Shown in pieces: positions 8,155 through 17,198 of a DNA stretch of 64,000 bases (within the stretch, counting starts at the first letter, position 1; every line of letters begins with the position of its first letter). Location: assembly GCA_964476625.1 (NCBI GenBank), contig CAYZBJ010000008.1:17664-81663 (forward strand), given 5' to 3'. The notes under the pieces were generated by a model. It saw only the letters and a program-made list of their open reading frames with translations. It was not told the DNA's origin and searched no databases. This DNA comes from JAMLIN01 sp964476625. GTDB lineage: Bacteria; Pseudomonadota; Gammaproteobacteria; Burkholderiales; Burkholderiaceae_E. Position numbers and translations under genes: made by a program.

Positions 8155-9780
8155 ATGGAGACTGAAATCAATCGCCGGCAATTCGTCGCCATGCTTGGCG
8201 CGGGGGCGTTCCTGGCCACCGCGCCCGGGATGAGCTTTGCGCGGGTACCAGCAAAGGACTTGACGAAGGAAGGCTGGGCGCAGCTCCCGAAGGAGAAGCC
8301 GGTGCGCGGCGGCACGCTGCGAATGGCGTCTTCCCAATACATCGGGATGATGAATCCGAACCATTGGCCCGTGAACGACTGGGTCGCGATGGGTGCATTC
8401 CTCGACAAGTTCATCCTCACCGACGGCGAGTACCGTCCGAGCGTCCCATGGCTGGCGGAGTCGATACAGGCCGAGAGCCCGACCTCCGTCATCATGACCC
8501 TGCGCCGCGGGATCAAGTTCCACGACGGTACGGCGTTCAATGCCGAAACGGTCAAGTTCCAGGCCGACTGGACCACCAAGGAAGGCGCGACGGCCTGGAG
8601 CAAGTCGTGGCTGGCGCCACTGGAGTCCGTCGAGGTGCTGGACGAGTACCGCTTGCGTTGGAAGTTCAAGACCACCTGGGGTGCGTTTCAGGGGCTCATG
8701 GCCAACGTGCCCGGCTATGCCCTCTCGGCTCAGCAACTCGCCGACGGGAGGAAGTTCGACACCGAGCCCAAGGGTACGGGCCCCTGGATCGTCGTCGAGG
8801 GCAAGCAGGACAGCTTTCTGCGGATGAAGCGAAACCCCGACTGGTGGCTGGCCAAGCTCACTGGCAGCGGGGCGCCGTACTTCGACGAGCTGCTGATCAG
8901 CGTTGTCCCCGATCCTGCCGTGCGCCTTGCTAACCTTCGGGCCGGCCGGATCGATATGCTGACGGTCGACAAGTCGCAGTACGCAATAGTCAAGCGGGAT
9001 GCGAATCTGCAGGTCTACGTCACCCCGGTTCCCACGGTTACGGGCCTGCGCATGAACAGCAAGAGCGGCCCCTGTGCCGATGTGCGGGTGCGCGACGCCA
9101 TCAACCGCGCGATCAACCGGGAGGCGCTGATTCACGGCACTCAGCATGGCTTGGGCCGGATTGCTTCGGGCCTGTATCCCAACGACCATTTCGCTTCGAA
9201 CAAGTCGCTCAAGCCCATCGGACACGACCCGGAGCGCGCGAAGCGGCTGCTGAAAGAAGCCGGCTTCGACGACGGGTTGAAGCTCAGGGGCTACTTCGGG
9301 AACTTGGCGGCGGACCAGACCCTCGCCCAGGCGATCAAGCACATGCTGCTGCAGGTCGGCATCGAGTGGGAAGTCGAGATGCTGACGCCGGCGGCGCGGA
9401 CCGAGCGCCTGGACAAGGAGGAGTTCGACCTCGCCCTCGGCGGCTGGAACTACATCTACGATCCGGATCTCGCCATGAGCGGCCTATACCATCCCACCGG
9501 ACGCTTCGCCAAGGGTCGGGTGCAGGACGACGAGCGAACCCGCATGATCGAGGAAGCCCGCAATGAACCGGATCCACAGCGGCGCGAGAAGCTCTACCAG
9601 GTGCTCGACAAGTACGTCACGGAGCGCTACCTCGACGTATGGCTGTGGTGGGAGCAGGCGGCAACCGCTTACGGCAAGCACATCAGGGGCTATGACCATG
9701 ATGCGGCGGTGAAGTACAAGGAAGCGTATACCCGCAGCTATACGACCTACTTCGACGACGGCGGCGCCCACCAGCGCTAG
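8155..9780 (+). CDS. ABC transporter substrate-binding protein, family 5 (DppA/OppA type)
   Basis: A 541-residue periplasmic binding protein of the SBP_bac_5 family, which captures peptides, nickel chelates or other small organic ligands for an ABC importer. The N-terminus NRRQFVAMLGAGAFLATAP is a twin-arginine-like signal. The mature protein shows the family segments VMTLRRGIKFHDGTAFNAETVKF and DVRVRDAINRAINREAL. The ATG at 8155 follows an excellent AGGAGGGG site. It is the first gene of an importer operon continuing with two permeases and two ATPases. The ligand is not predictable; the linked acyl-CoA enzymes on the other strand and the SDR downstream make a catabolic substrate plausible. 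Confidence 0.92.
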   Translation: METEINRRQFVAMLGAGAFLATAPGMSFARVPAKDLTKEGWAQLPKEKPVRGGTLRMASSQYIGMMNPNHWPVNDWVAMGAFLDKFILTDGEYRPSVPWLAESIQAESPTSVIMTLRRGIKFHDGTAFNAETVKFQADWTTKEGATAWSKSWLAPLESVEVLDEYRLRWKFKTTWGAFQGLMANVPGYALSAQQLADGRKFDTEPKGTGPWIVVEGKQDSFLRMKRNPDWWLAKLTGSGAPYFDELLISVVPDPAVRLANLRAGRIDMLTVDKSQYAIVKRDANLQVYVTPVPTVTGLRMNSKSGPCADVRVRDAINRAINREALIHGTQHGLGRIASGLYPNDHFASNKSLKPIGHDPERAKRLLKEAGFDDGLKLRGYFGNLAADQTLAQAIKHMLLQVGIEWEVEMLTPAARTERLDKEEFDLALGGWNYIYDPDLAMSGLYHPTGRFAKGRVQDDERTRMIEEARNEPDPQRREKLYQVLDKYVTERYLDVWLWWEQAATAYGKHIRGYDHDAAVKYKEAYTRSYTTYFDDGGAHQR

Positions 9781-9797
9781 CCTGATCCGCCTGCGAC

Positions 9798-9827
9798 GAG
9801 CCGGTCGAGGACTGTCATGACCGGCTC
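9798..9827 (+). promoter_or_regulatory. Intercistronic stem-loop after the binding-protein gene
   Basis: A perfect 9-bp stem (GAGCCGGTC / GACCGGCTC) around a 12-base loop lies 18 bases after the substrate-binding-protein stop. No T-run follows, so it is better read as an mRNA-stabilising or partial-attenuation structure than a full terminator. Such structures commonly raise binding-protein expression above that of the permeases. Confidence 0.5.
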
Positions 9828-9902
9828 GGCCGCGGCCGCTGTATCCGTGCGCGCACGGCCGCCCGGCGGGGCCTGAGCGTGCATGCTCACCGACGGTAGT
9901 TA

Positions 9903-10853
9903 ATGTTCCGGTTCATTCTTCAGAGAGTGCAACATGCGGCGATCGTCCTGGTGCTGGTTGTCATCCTGGCCTTCGTCGGGACGAACCTCATGCCGGGCGA
10001 CACCATCGCTGCCGCGGTCGCCGAGACCGGGCAGGGGGACGCGGAAACCATCGCGGCCCTCAAGGTCCAGTTCGGGCTCGACAAGCCACTGCCGATCCAA
10101 CTGGTCAACTGGGCCGGAAACTTCGTACGGGGCAACTGGGGGGTCTCCATCGGCACCGGCCAACAGGTGTTCGACATGTTCGCCCAGCGCTTGCCACCGA
10201 CCCTGGAGCTCTTCATCGGTGGCACGATCTGGTCCCTGTTGCTAGGTCTGCCGACGGGCTTCGCAGCGGCGCTGCGACCCAACTCGTGGCTCGACCGGAT
10301 CCTGTCGACCAGCGCGATGATCGGCATCTCCCTGCCGCCCTTCTGCGCGGGCATCCTGTTCATCTACCTGTTCGCCGTATGGCTTCCGATCTTCCCGCCG
10401 TCCGGCTATGTGTCGTTCTACCGTGATCCACTCGCAAGCGTCGAGGCGTTGTTCCTGCCCACGCTCGTCCTGGGCATCATCAACGCCGGGTTCCTGGCGC
10501 GCTATGTGCGCTCCAACATGCTCGAGATCCTGCGCCAGGACTACATCAGAACGGCCCGGGCGAAGGGGCTCTCGGAGGTCGGGATCCTTCTCTTCCATGC
10601 GATACGGCCCGCGATGATCTCGCTGCTGACCGTCATCGGCCTGTCCTTCAGCACGATGGTGACCGGGGCGTTCTTCGTCGAGGTCATCTTCGCCATCCCG
10701 GGGCTGGGCCAGATGGGCGTACAGGCGATCTTCGGAAAGGACATCGCGGTGATTCAGGCGCTGCTGGTGCTAACGGCGATCAACGTCCTGGTAATCAACC
10801 TGCTCATCGATCTGATGTACGCCGTCCTCGACCCCCGGGTTCGACTCGAGTAG
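9903..10853 (+). CDS. ABC transporter permease (DppB type)
   Basis: A 316-residue inner-membrane permease of the binding-protein-dependent BPD_transp_1 family, corresponding to DppB/OppB. It starts with the typical FRFILQRVQHAAIVLVLVVILAF membrane segment and has about six membrane spans. The EAA loop that contacts the ATPases is YVRSNMLEILRQDYIRTARAKGLSE, near residues 200-225. It ends with YAVLDPRVRLE, the usual DppB terminus. It follows the binding protein after 122 bases and precedes the second permease by 9 bases. Confidence 0.92.
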   Translation: MFRFILQRVQHAAIVLVLVVILAFVGTNLMPGDTIAAAVAETGQGDAETIAALKVQFGLDKPLPIQLVNWAGNFVRGNWGVSIGTGQQVFDMFAQRLPPTLELFIGGTIWSLLLGLPTGFAAALRPNSWLDRILSTSAMIGISLPPFCAGILFIYLFAVWLPIFPPSGYVSFYRDPLASVEALFLPTLVLGIINAGFLARYVRSNMLEILRQDYIRTARAKGLSEVGILLFHAIRPAMISLLTVIGLSFSTMVTGAFFVEVIFAIPGLGQMGVQAIFGKDIAVIQALLVLTAINVLVINLLIDLMYAVLDPRVRLE

Positions 10854-10862
10854 GCCCGGCCG

Positions 10863-11837
10863 ATGCAAGCAAGCACTGCAGACGAGCCGGGCAAGGTGGT
10901 CCGGCAACAACGGCGCCGGGGACGACTGGCGCGCACCTGGCGCGGTATCGCCGGCACATTGTGGGCCATGGGCTGGGCCGGGAAGGTCGGCCTGGTCATC
11001 CTGCTGGCCATGCTGGTCATGGCAGTCTTCGCCCCATGGCTGGCACCCTACGATCCGCACCACCAGGACCTGATGGCGACCTTGCAGGGGCCCTCGGCGC
11101 AGCACTGGCTTGGTACCGACAACCTCGGACGGGACTTGGTGTCGCGCCTGGTCTACGGGGCTCGCATACCGCTGGCGGTCGGCCTGATCGCCGCCTTCGG
11201 ATCCATGGTCATCGGCGTTTCCATGGGTCTGCTTGCCGGAATTCGCGGCGGCCTTACGGACGCCGTGATCATGCGGGTGACCGATGCGTTCATCTGCTTC
11301 CCGCCGCTAATCCTCATTCTCTCGATCGCCGCGACGCTCGGAGCGGGAATACACAACATCGTACTGTCCTTCCTGATCTTTGGGTGGACGGGCTTCGCGC
11401 GGATCGTCCGGGCCGAGGTTCTTGTGAAGCGAGAACTGCCGTATGTCGAAGCCGCCCGGTCGATCGGCATGTCGGAATGGCGCGTCGCCCTCGTCCATGT
11501 GCTGCCGAACTGCCTCGCACCGATCATCGTCGCGTTTTCGATCACCATGGGTAGCGCGATCCTGGTCGAGGGCGGTGCTTCATTCCTCGGGCTGGGGGCG
11601 CAACCGCCCGCCGCCAGCTGGGGCAGGGAGCTTCAGGTCGGGTTCACCTATATCGAATCCGTACCGCTGGTTGCGATCGCATCGGGCCTCATGATCTCGC
11701 TCGCCGTCGTGGCCTTCAACTTCATCGGCGACGCGCTTCTCGACGTGCTCGATCCGCGGAGGAAGGGTGTGGGCAGGCGATCACGGACAGGAGCGGGGGA
11801 TGGCAGTGCCGGAACCGAAAATGCCATCCTCGGATAA
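10863..11837 (+). CDS. ABC transporter permease (DppC type)
   Basis: A 324-residue partner permease corresponding to DppC/OppC. The N-terminal cytoplasmic arm is followed by the first membrane span (about residues 40-62). The family motif APWLAPYDPHHQD and the segment HWLGTDNLGRDLVSRLVYGAR are clear. The EAA loop is in KRELPYVEAARSIGMSEWRV. The last ~15 residues after DVLDPRRKG are poorly conserved, and their coding region overlaps the first 38 bases of the downstream ATPase gene. It is the heterodimer partner of the DppB-type permease. Confidence 0.92.
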   Translation: MQASTADEPGKVVRQQRRRGRLARTWRGIAGTLWAMGWAGKVGLVILLAMLVMAVFAPWLAPYDPHHQDLMATLQGPSAQHWLGTDNLGRDLVSRLVYGARIPLAVGLIAAFGSMVIGVSMGLLAGIRGGLTDAVIMRVTDAFICFPPLILILSIAATLGAGIHNIVLSFLIFGWTGFARIVRAEVLVKRELPYVEAARSIGMSEWRVALVHVLPNCLAPIIVAFSITMGSAILVEGGASFLGLGAQPPAASWGRELQVGFTYIESVPLVAIASGLMISLAVVAFNFIGDALLDVLDPRRKGVGRRSRTGAGDGSAGTENAILG

Positions 11838-12828
11838 TGCGATGCTGTCCGTGCGGGACCTGCGCGTCCAGTACGAGACCGCCGATGGCACGATCAGTGC
11901 GGTCGCCGGTGTCAGTTTCGACGTCGCGGCCGGGGAGATCGTCGCCCTGGTGGGCGAGAGCGGCTGTGGCAAGAGCACCGTGGCGCTGGCGATGCTTCGG
12001 CTAATCGAGGAGCCGGGCCGCATCGCCGGGGGCAAGATCTACCTCGACGGTCGCGACCTGCTCGGGCTCAGCGAGAGGGGCATGCGAAGTGTCCGGGGCA
12101 ACGAGATGTCGATGGTCTTCCAGGAACCGATGACCACCCTCAATCCGGTCCATCGCATCGACCGACAGGTCGGCGAGCCGCTTCGCCTGCACGCGCGCAT
12201 GGGTGCGCGCGCCGCCGCGAAGGCCAGCGTCGATCTGCTGCGTTCCGTGCAGATTCCCGCGCCGGAGCGACGCAGCAGGGACTATCCGCACAGCCTGAGC
12301 GGAGGCATGCGCCAGCGCGTGGTGATCGCGATGGGCATGGCCTGCGCGCCCAAGGTGATCATCGCGGACGAGCCGACCACGGCGCTCGATGTCACAGTGC
12401 AGGCGCAGGTGCTGGACCTGCTCAAGTCGCAGGTTCAGGAGCGCAATCTTGCCATGCTGCTGATCACGCACAACCTCGGCATCGTCGCCCGGTATGCGAG
12501 GCGCGTGTATGTCATGTATGCCGGCAGGATCGTCGAAAGTGCGCCCACCGAGGAGCTGTATGCTTCTCCCCGGCATCCGTATTCGGTGGGCCTGCTGAAG
12601 TCGGTGCCGCGGCTCGACCAGGACCTGGATGAACGCCTGGCGCCAATACCGGGTGCGCCGCCCGATCCCCTCGCCCGAGCCAAGGGTTGCGTATTCTCCC
12701 CGCGCTGTCCGCTGGTGATCGACCGTTGCCGCGCTGAAGAGCCGCCCTTGATAGCGGTGAACGAGCGGCATCGTTCCGCCTGCTGGGTGATGCCCGCGAT
12801 AGCGGCGACGGAGCCCCGCAATGCTTGA
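11800..12828 (+). CDS. ABC transporter ATP-binding protein (DppD type)
   Basis: A 342-residue importer ATPase. Walker A is GESGCGKST, the signature is LSGGMRQR and Walker B is VIIADEPT, followed by TALDVTVQAQ. The C-terminal oligopeptide-transporter extension ends with a CVFSPRCPLVIDRCR cysteine segment typical of DppD/OppD. The ATG at 11800 is preferred over an upstream GTG at 11767 because a GGAG stands just before it. The gene overlaps the DppC-type permease by 38 bases and the next ATPase by 8 bases, which indicates translational coupling. Confidence 0.92.
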   Translation: MAVPEPKMPSSDNAMLSVRDLRVQYETADGTISAVAGVSFDVAAGEIVALVGESGCGKSTVALAMLRLIEEPGRIAGGKIYLDGRDLLGLSERGMRSVRGNEMSMVFQEPMTTLNPVHRIDRQVGEPLRLHARMGARAAAKASVDLLRSVQIPAPERRSRDYPHSLSGGMRQRVVIAMGMACAPKVIIADEPTTALDVTVQAQVLDLLKSQVQERNLAMLLITHNLGIVARYARRVYVMYAGRIVESAPTEELYASPRHPYSVGLLKSVPRLDQDLDERLAPIPGAPPDPLARAKGCVFSPRCPLVIDRCRAEEPPLIAVNERHRSACWVMPAIAATEPRNA

Positions 12829-13825
12829 GGTCAGGAACCTGCGCGTCGAATTCCCCGTCGGAAAGCCCGGCTTCTTCGGGCGGAACCAGCGCTGGATGAA
12901 GGCGGTCGACGACGTCAGCTTCTCCATGCCCCGGGGCAAGACGCTGGGCCTAGTCGGTGAAAGCGGCTGCGGCAAGTCCACGCTGGGGCGTGCGATGCTG
13001 CAGTTGATTCCCTCCCGCGGTGGCGAGGTCCGCTTCGACGACGTCGACCTCTGCCAGCTCGATTCCACCCAGATCAAGCCATGGCGCCGACGCATGCAGA
13101 TGGTCTTCCAGGATCCCTACAGCTCGCTCAACCCGCGCATCACCGTCGGCGGTGCGGTGGCCGAGCCGATGCTGGTCCACCACCTTGGCGACGAAGCCGA
13201 GCGCGCCGACGAAGTGCGCAAGCTGTTCGAGCTGGTCGGGCTATCCCCGAACCTGACTGAGCGCTTTCCGCACGAGTTCAGCGGTGGCCAGCGCCAGCGA
13301 ATCGGCATTGCCCGGGCGCTGGCGGCGAAGCCGGATTTCATCGTCTGCGACGAGGCCGTGTCGGCGCTGGACGTTTCGAACCAGGCCCAGATTGTCAATC
13401 TGCTTGAGGACTTGCGTGAGCAGCTGGAGCTGACCTACCTGTTCATCGCCCACGACCTCGCCGTCGTGAGGCGCATCAGCGACCATGTCGCCGTCATGTA
13501 CCTGGGGAGCATCGTTGAGTGGACCCGGAAGCGAACCTTGTTCGAGCGGCCACTGCACCCGTATACGGTCGGCCTGCTATCGGCGGTGCCGTCGCCGAAC
13601 CCGGCGTTCGAGAAGACGCGTCGCCTCGAGTTGTTGGGCGGGGATCTGCCAAATCCGCTGGACCGGCCGACGGGGTGCCAGTTCCATCCGCGCTGTCCCC
13701 GCGCGCTCCCGATATGCCAGTCCGAGGCGCCAGGGTTTCGTGAAGTAGAGGATGGCCATTGGGTCGCCTGCCATCTGTATGCAAGGCCGGAATCTGGCAG
13801 CGAGGGCGGGGAGGGGCTCCGATGA
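12821..13825 (+). CDS. ABC transporter ATP-binding protein (DppF type)
   Basis: A 334-residue second ATPase of the importer. It has Walker A GESGCGKST, the DppF hallmark YSSLNPR, the signature FSGGQRQRIG and Walker B FIVCDEAVSALD. The C-terminal CQFHPRCPRALPIC cysteine segment matches the DppF/OppF group. Its ATG overlaps the DppD-type gene, and its stop overlaps the ATG of the TetR gene (ATGA). All five transporter genes and the regulator therefore appear to form one transcript. Confidence 0.92.
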   Translation: MLEVRNLRVEFPVGKPGFFGRNQRWMKAVDDVSFSMPRGKTLGLVGESGCGKSTLGRAMLQLIPSRGGEVRFDDVDLCQLDSTQIKPWRRRMQMVFQDPYSSLNPRITVGGAVAEPMLVHHLGDEAERADEVRKLFELVGLSPNLTERFPHEFSGGQRQRIGIARALAAKPDFIVCDEAVSALDVSNQAQIVNLLEDLREQLELTYLFIAHDLAVVRRISDHVAVMYLGSIVEWTRKRTLFERPLHPYTVGLLSAVPSPNPAFEKTRRLELLGGDLPNPLDRPTGCQFHPRCPRALPICQSEAPGFREVEDGHWVACHLYARPESGSEGGEGLR

Positions 13826-15138
13826 CCGCAACCGGTGCCAGGGCCTCCGCGAAGTTCGAGCACAAGCGCGAGCTGATCCTGGCGAGCGCGGCGCAGCGAT
13901 TCAATGAACGCGGCGTCAAGGGCGCGACCCTGGCGGACGTGGCGATGGGGGTCGAGCTCAGCCTCAAGAGCCTGCGTTACTACTTCAAACGCAAGGACCT
14001 CCTCGTCGCCGAGTGCTTCCTCCGGTCGATCGACGCTTACGCGCGCATTGCCCGGGAGGCCGCCGCCGGAACGACGCCCGAGGAGCGGGTTCGCCTTCTA
14101 CTGGTCGCCTTCTTCAAGCTGATCGCCGACGTACGCCTTAAGATCCGGCCACCGTTCGTCCATTTCGGCGACGTCTGGTCGCTCGAGGATCCCAACAGAG
14201 CGCCGGTACATGCCGCACTGAGCGACATGTACCGCGAGGTCCGGGCCTTGCTCATCGTCGAGAACGACGCGCTCGATCGCCGGGCGGTGAACGCGAGGGC
14301 GCACATGCTGCTCTCGCAGCTGTTCTGGGCTGTGGTGTGGGCAAGACGCTACGACGACGACCAACTGCCCCGGGTCGCGCAGCGGATGCACGAGATCCTG
14401 ATCGGGGGCCTGGCGGCGTCGCCGCGAAGCGTTGCCGGATCCGGCAATTTGCCGGCAATCGAGACGGGCGGCCCTTCCGCTCATCCCCAGGAAGCGTTCC
14501 TCAAGGTCGCGACCGGGCTGATCAACGAGCGTGGCTACCGCGGTGCGTCAGTGGAGAAGCTCGCGGCCGAGTTCAAGGTCACGAAGGGATTCTTCTACCA
14601 CCATCACGCAACAAAGGACGAGCTGATCGTCGAATGCTTTGAGCGCACCTTCCGGATCATGCGACAGGCTCAGGATTCCGCTTGCGAGCGATCTTCGTCC
14701 GGATTGGGCAGGTTGTGGGGCGCGACCACCTCGCTGGTGCGCTTCCAGCGCTCCGAGGATGCACCATTGTTGCGAACTTCAGCACTGGCCGCCGTACCGG
14801 CGGTACTCCGGACGCAGATGACGGGCCGCATGAACAACATCACGGATCGGTTCTCGGAATTTCTTTCCGACGGGATGATCGCGGGGGATGTGCGTGTGTG
14901 CGATGCCGTCATCGCGGGGCAAATGGTGACGGGAATGATCAACGCGGTGGCCGAACTCCACCATTGGGTGCCCGGCGCGGACGGTGATACGACCGTCGAT
15001 CTCTACGCGCGCCCGTTGTTCACTGGAATTCTCTCCGGACGAAAGGTCGCACGAAGATCGGCGACGGATCGGGCGGATATCGCCCTTGGGGCGCAACAGG
15101 CGGACTCGCCTTCACTTGGAGGCCGTCATGGCCGCTAG
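13822..15138 (+). CDS. Tandem TetR/AcrR-family regulator (two fused TetR units)
   Basis: This 438-residue protein contains two complete TetR-like units. Unit one has an N-terminal helix-turn-helix (about residues 12-60, ATLADVAMGVELSLKSLRYYF) and a ligand domain to about residue 195. Unit two begins near residue 222 (PQEAFLKVATGLINERGYRG). It has its own HTH ending in KVTKGFFYHHHATKDEL and a second ligand domain. Normal TetR proteins are about 200 residues and dimerise; this one carries both DNA-binding heads on one chain. Its ATG overlaps the last ATPase stop and its end overlaps the SDR start by 11 bases, so it probably autoregulates the importer operon. The two units are clearly different in sequence. 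Confidence 0.85.
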   Translation: MTATGARASAKFEHKRELILASAAQRFNERGVKGATLADVAMGVELSLKSLRYYFKRKDLLVAECFLRSIDAYARIAREAAAGTTPEERVRLLLVAFFKLIADVRLKIRPPFVHFGDVWSLEDPNRAPVHAALSDMYREVRALLIVENDALDRRAVNARAHMLLSQLFWAVVWARRYDDDQLPRVAQRMHEILIGGLAASPRSVAGSGNLPAIETGGPSAHPQEAFLKVATGLINERGYRGASVEKLAAEFKVTKGFFYHHHATKDELIVECFERTFRIMRQAQDSACERSSSGLGRLWGATTSLVRFQRSEDAPLLRTSALAAVPAVLRTQMTGRMNNITDRFSEFLSDGMIAGDVRVCDAVIAGQMVTGMINAVAELHHWVPGADGDTTVDLYARPLFTGILSGRKVARRSATDRADIALGAQQADSPSLGGRHGR

Positions 15139-15934
15139 TCTCTCGGGAAAGGTTGCAATCGTCACTGGCGGTAGTTCGGGATTCGGTCGCGCGATAGCGC
15201 TCGCGTTTGCGCGCCGGGGCGCAAGCATCGTCGTCGGCGACATCAGGGAAGACACGCCCGTGGGCAATTTCGACGAGAGCCCGGGGCAGTCGACTGCCGA
15301 GCTTGTTGCCGCCGGCGGCGGCGAGGCCTTGTTCGTGCCTTGCGACGTGTCTCGCCAGGCTGATGTCGTGCAGCTGGTCGGCAGGGCCGTCGAACGGTTC
15401 GGGGGCCTCGACATCCTCGTGAACAATGCAGGCGTCTGGCGTGGAAACGCTCGCATGCACGAGCTGCCCGAGGAAGCCCTGGAGGCATGCTGGAGCGTGC
15501 TGGTCAAGGGCACCTGGTTCTGCTCCCAGGAAGCGATCAAGACATTCCTCGCGCAGGGCCGTGGCGGGAACATCATCAACATCGTGTCTACCGCGGGCTT
15601 ACGCGGCCACTCGCGTCAGGCTGCCTACAATGTTGCCAAGGGCGCTCAAGCCAACCTGACGCGTTGCCTCGCACTCGAGTATGCAGCCGACGGCATCCGC
15701 GTGAACGGCATCTGCCCGTCGGTCGTCAAGACGGCAATGTCGCGCAAAGGGTACGAGAGCCCCGAGTTCAATGAAGCCGTGCTTTCCCGCTCCGTGCCCC
15801 TCGGTCGCTGGGGCGAGGTCAAGGACGTGGCCGACCTGGCCGTGTTCCTCGCTTGCGGCGAGTCGAGCTTCATCCATGGCGCGCTCATTCCGCTCGATGG
15901 CGGGGAGACGCTCGGAGCCGCACGTTCCGCATAG
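15128..15934 (+). CDS. SDR-family NAD(P)-dependent oxidoreductase
   Basis: A 268-residue classical short-chain dehydrogenase/reductase. The cofactor motif is TGGSSGFGRA (TGxxxGxG), with NNAG at the end of strand 4. The catalytic Ser is in STAGLRG and the catalytic pair is YNVAK. Asp in VVGDIRED after beta-2 suggests NAD preference. The ATG at 15128 follows GGAGG by 4 bases and overlaps the tandem TetR gene by 11 bases, placing it in the same transcript. A likely role is oxidation of an alcohol or hydroxyacyl intermediate from the imported compound, but the substrate is not determined. Confidence 0.9.
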   Translation: MAASLSGKVAIVTGGSSGFGRAIALAFARRGASIVVGDIREDTPVGNFDESPGQSTAELVAAGGGEALFVPCDVSRQADVVQLVGRAVERFGGLDILVNNAGVWRGNARMHELPEEALEACWSVLVKGTWFCSQEAIKTFLAQGRGGNIINIVSTAGLRGHSRQAAYNVAKGAQANLTRCLALEYAADGIRVNGICPSVVKTAMSRKGYESPEFNEAVLSRSVPLGRWGEVKDVADLAVFLACGESSFIHGALIPLDGGETLGAARSA

Positions 15935-16078
15935 GGCGCGCAGCAGCGCGGCAACGCAAGCCTGAGCAACTTCCAGGTAGCCAACGCCATCCCTGCGTGG
16001 CCGAGAGCGGCTGCAAGTGGCGCGGGCTCCCGGGGCGCGGCTCGACCCCGACCTGAACGAAGGGCTGCGCTTACACGC

Positions 16079-16978
16079 CTATGCCGTCCGCTTCAGGTGC
16101 CGGTCGAACCAGGAACGGGCGAGATCGTGCACCTGCTGCCACGCCTTGCCGTAGACATCGTAGTGTGAGATGCCGGGAATCACGACGAGGTTCTTCGGTC
16201 CCTTGTGCTGACGGCAGGCACGAATGCCGTGCTGTTCGTTATCCAGATATTCTTCTTCCTCGGAGAGCACCACCTGGAGCGCCACGTCCGGGCGGGCCCT
16301 GATGTCCTCGATCGGGACGTAGTCCGCAAAGCGCGATCCGATCGGCGCCCCGCGCAGCCCGCGAAAGTTCTCTGCCGGTGCCGGGTATCCGGCCTCGCCA
16401 CGCGCGCGGCTCGTGGCGCCGGCACGCGCTTCGGCGGAATGACCGGTCTCGCGCCCGTAGAGGGTACCGGTGACCTGACTATGCACCGCTTTGACCCGTG
16501 GATCGTGGGCGGCGGCATATATGGCGTATCCGCCTCCCATGCTGCTTCCCCAGACGCCGATGCGATCGGTGTCGCATTGCGGCTCGCCGTGCACCCAGTG
16601 CAGTACGTTTAACCAGTCGGTTCCCATGTCGATGGGATCGACCACTTCCCGAATCGCGCGCACTTCGGCCGTGAACGTGACGAGCATGGGATCCGGTGCC
16701 GGTTTGGTGAGGATGATGCGCGAATCGCTTTCTCCCCACCCGCGATAGTCGAACGTGACCACCAGGTACCCGTCCTGCGCGAAAGCCCCGGCATCGCGCC
16801 GTAACTGCGCCTGGACGCCTCCCCAGCCATGGGCCATCACGATGGTCGGCAGCTTGGCGCCGACCTTCATCGCTGCCGGCGCGAATACTGTGAGCGTAAG
16901 GCGCGTGCCTTCGCTGAAGGCGTGCGCCTTCCTGCAGGTGACGTCGCGGGGAAGGTCGGCAGCATTGGCCGTAGTCAT
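16079..16978 (-). CDS. Alpha/beta hydrolase (dienelactone hydrolase/peptidase S15-like)
   Basis: A 299-residue cytoplasmic alpha/beta hydrolase. The oxyanion-hole segment is MAHGWGG, the nucleophile elbow is WGSSMGG, and the likely catalytic His is in GISHYDVYG near the C-terminus. The spacing and the DIRARPDVALQVVLSEEEEYLDNE region fit the DLH/X-Pro dipeptidyl peptidase-like branch of putative esterases. The ATG at 16978 has AGGAG 5 bases upstream. It is convergent with the SDR gene and divergent from ku. No signal peptide is visible. Substrate unknown. Confidence 0.8.
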   Translation of the reverse strand: MTTANAADLPRDVTCRKAHAFSEGTRLTLTVFAPAAMKVGAKLPTIVMAHGWGGVQAQLRRDAGAFAQDGYLVVTFDYRGWGESDSRIILTKPAPDPMLVTFTAEVRAIREVVDPIDMGTDWLNVLHWVHGEPQCDTDRIGVWGSSMGGGYAIYAAAHDPRVKAVHSQVTGTLYGRETGHSAEARAGATSRARGEAGYPAPAENFRGLRGAPIGSRFADYVPIEDIRARPDVALQVVLSEEEEYLDNEQHGIRACRQHKGPKNLVVIPGISHYDVYGKAWQQVHDLARSWFDRHLKRTA

Positions 16979-17198
16979 GTTGTCTCCTGTTCCGGGTAGC
17001 CGGTTCGCCGATTGTCGAGCGAGAGTATAGCCGCAGGTGCCCGCTGCCGGTATGTCACATATGAATGTAAATAAAGGCGAATCGTTAAAGTTGAGAGAAG
17101 GGGTATGCAAATCGCCAAGCAAAAGCTATACGTTGGTTGCAACTAAACGGGACCGACTCTTGCTCGGGGATGCATTCCGCAAGCCCCGGAGATGCCCC
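16979..17198. promoter_or_regulatory. AT-rich divergent intergenic region upstream of ku
   Basis: 220 bases between the divergent hydrolase and ku genes. The stretch from about 17050 to 17150 is much richer in A and T than the surroundings. It carries a perfect 8-bp palindrome GTTGCAAC at 17136-17143, set in a wider imperfect dyad (GTTGG-TTGCAA-CTAAAC). This could be an operator or simply the ku promoter region; no clear -35/-10 pair could be assigned. Confidence 0.4.
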
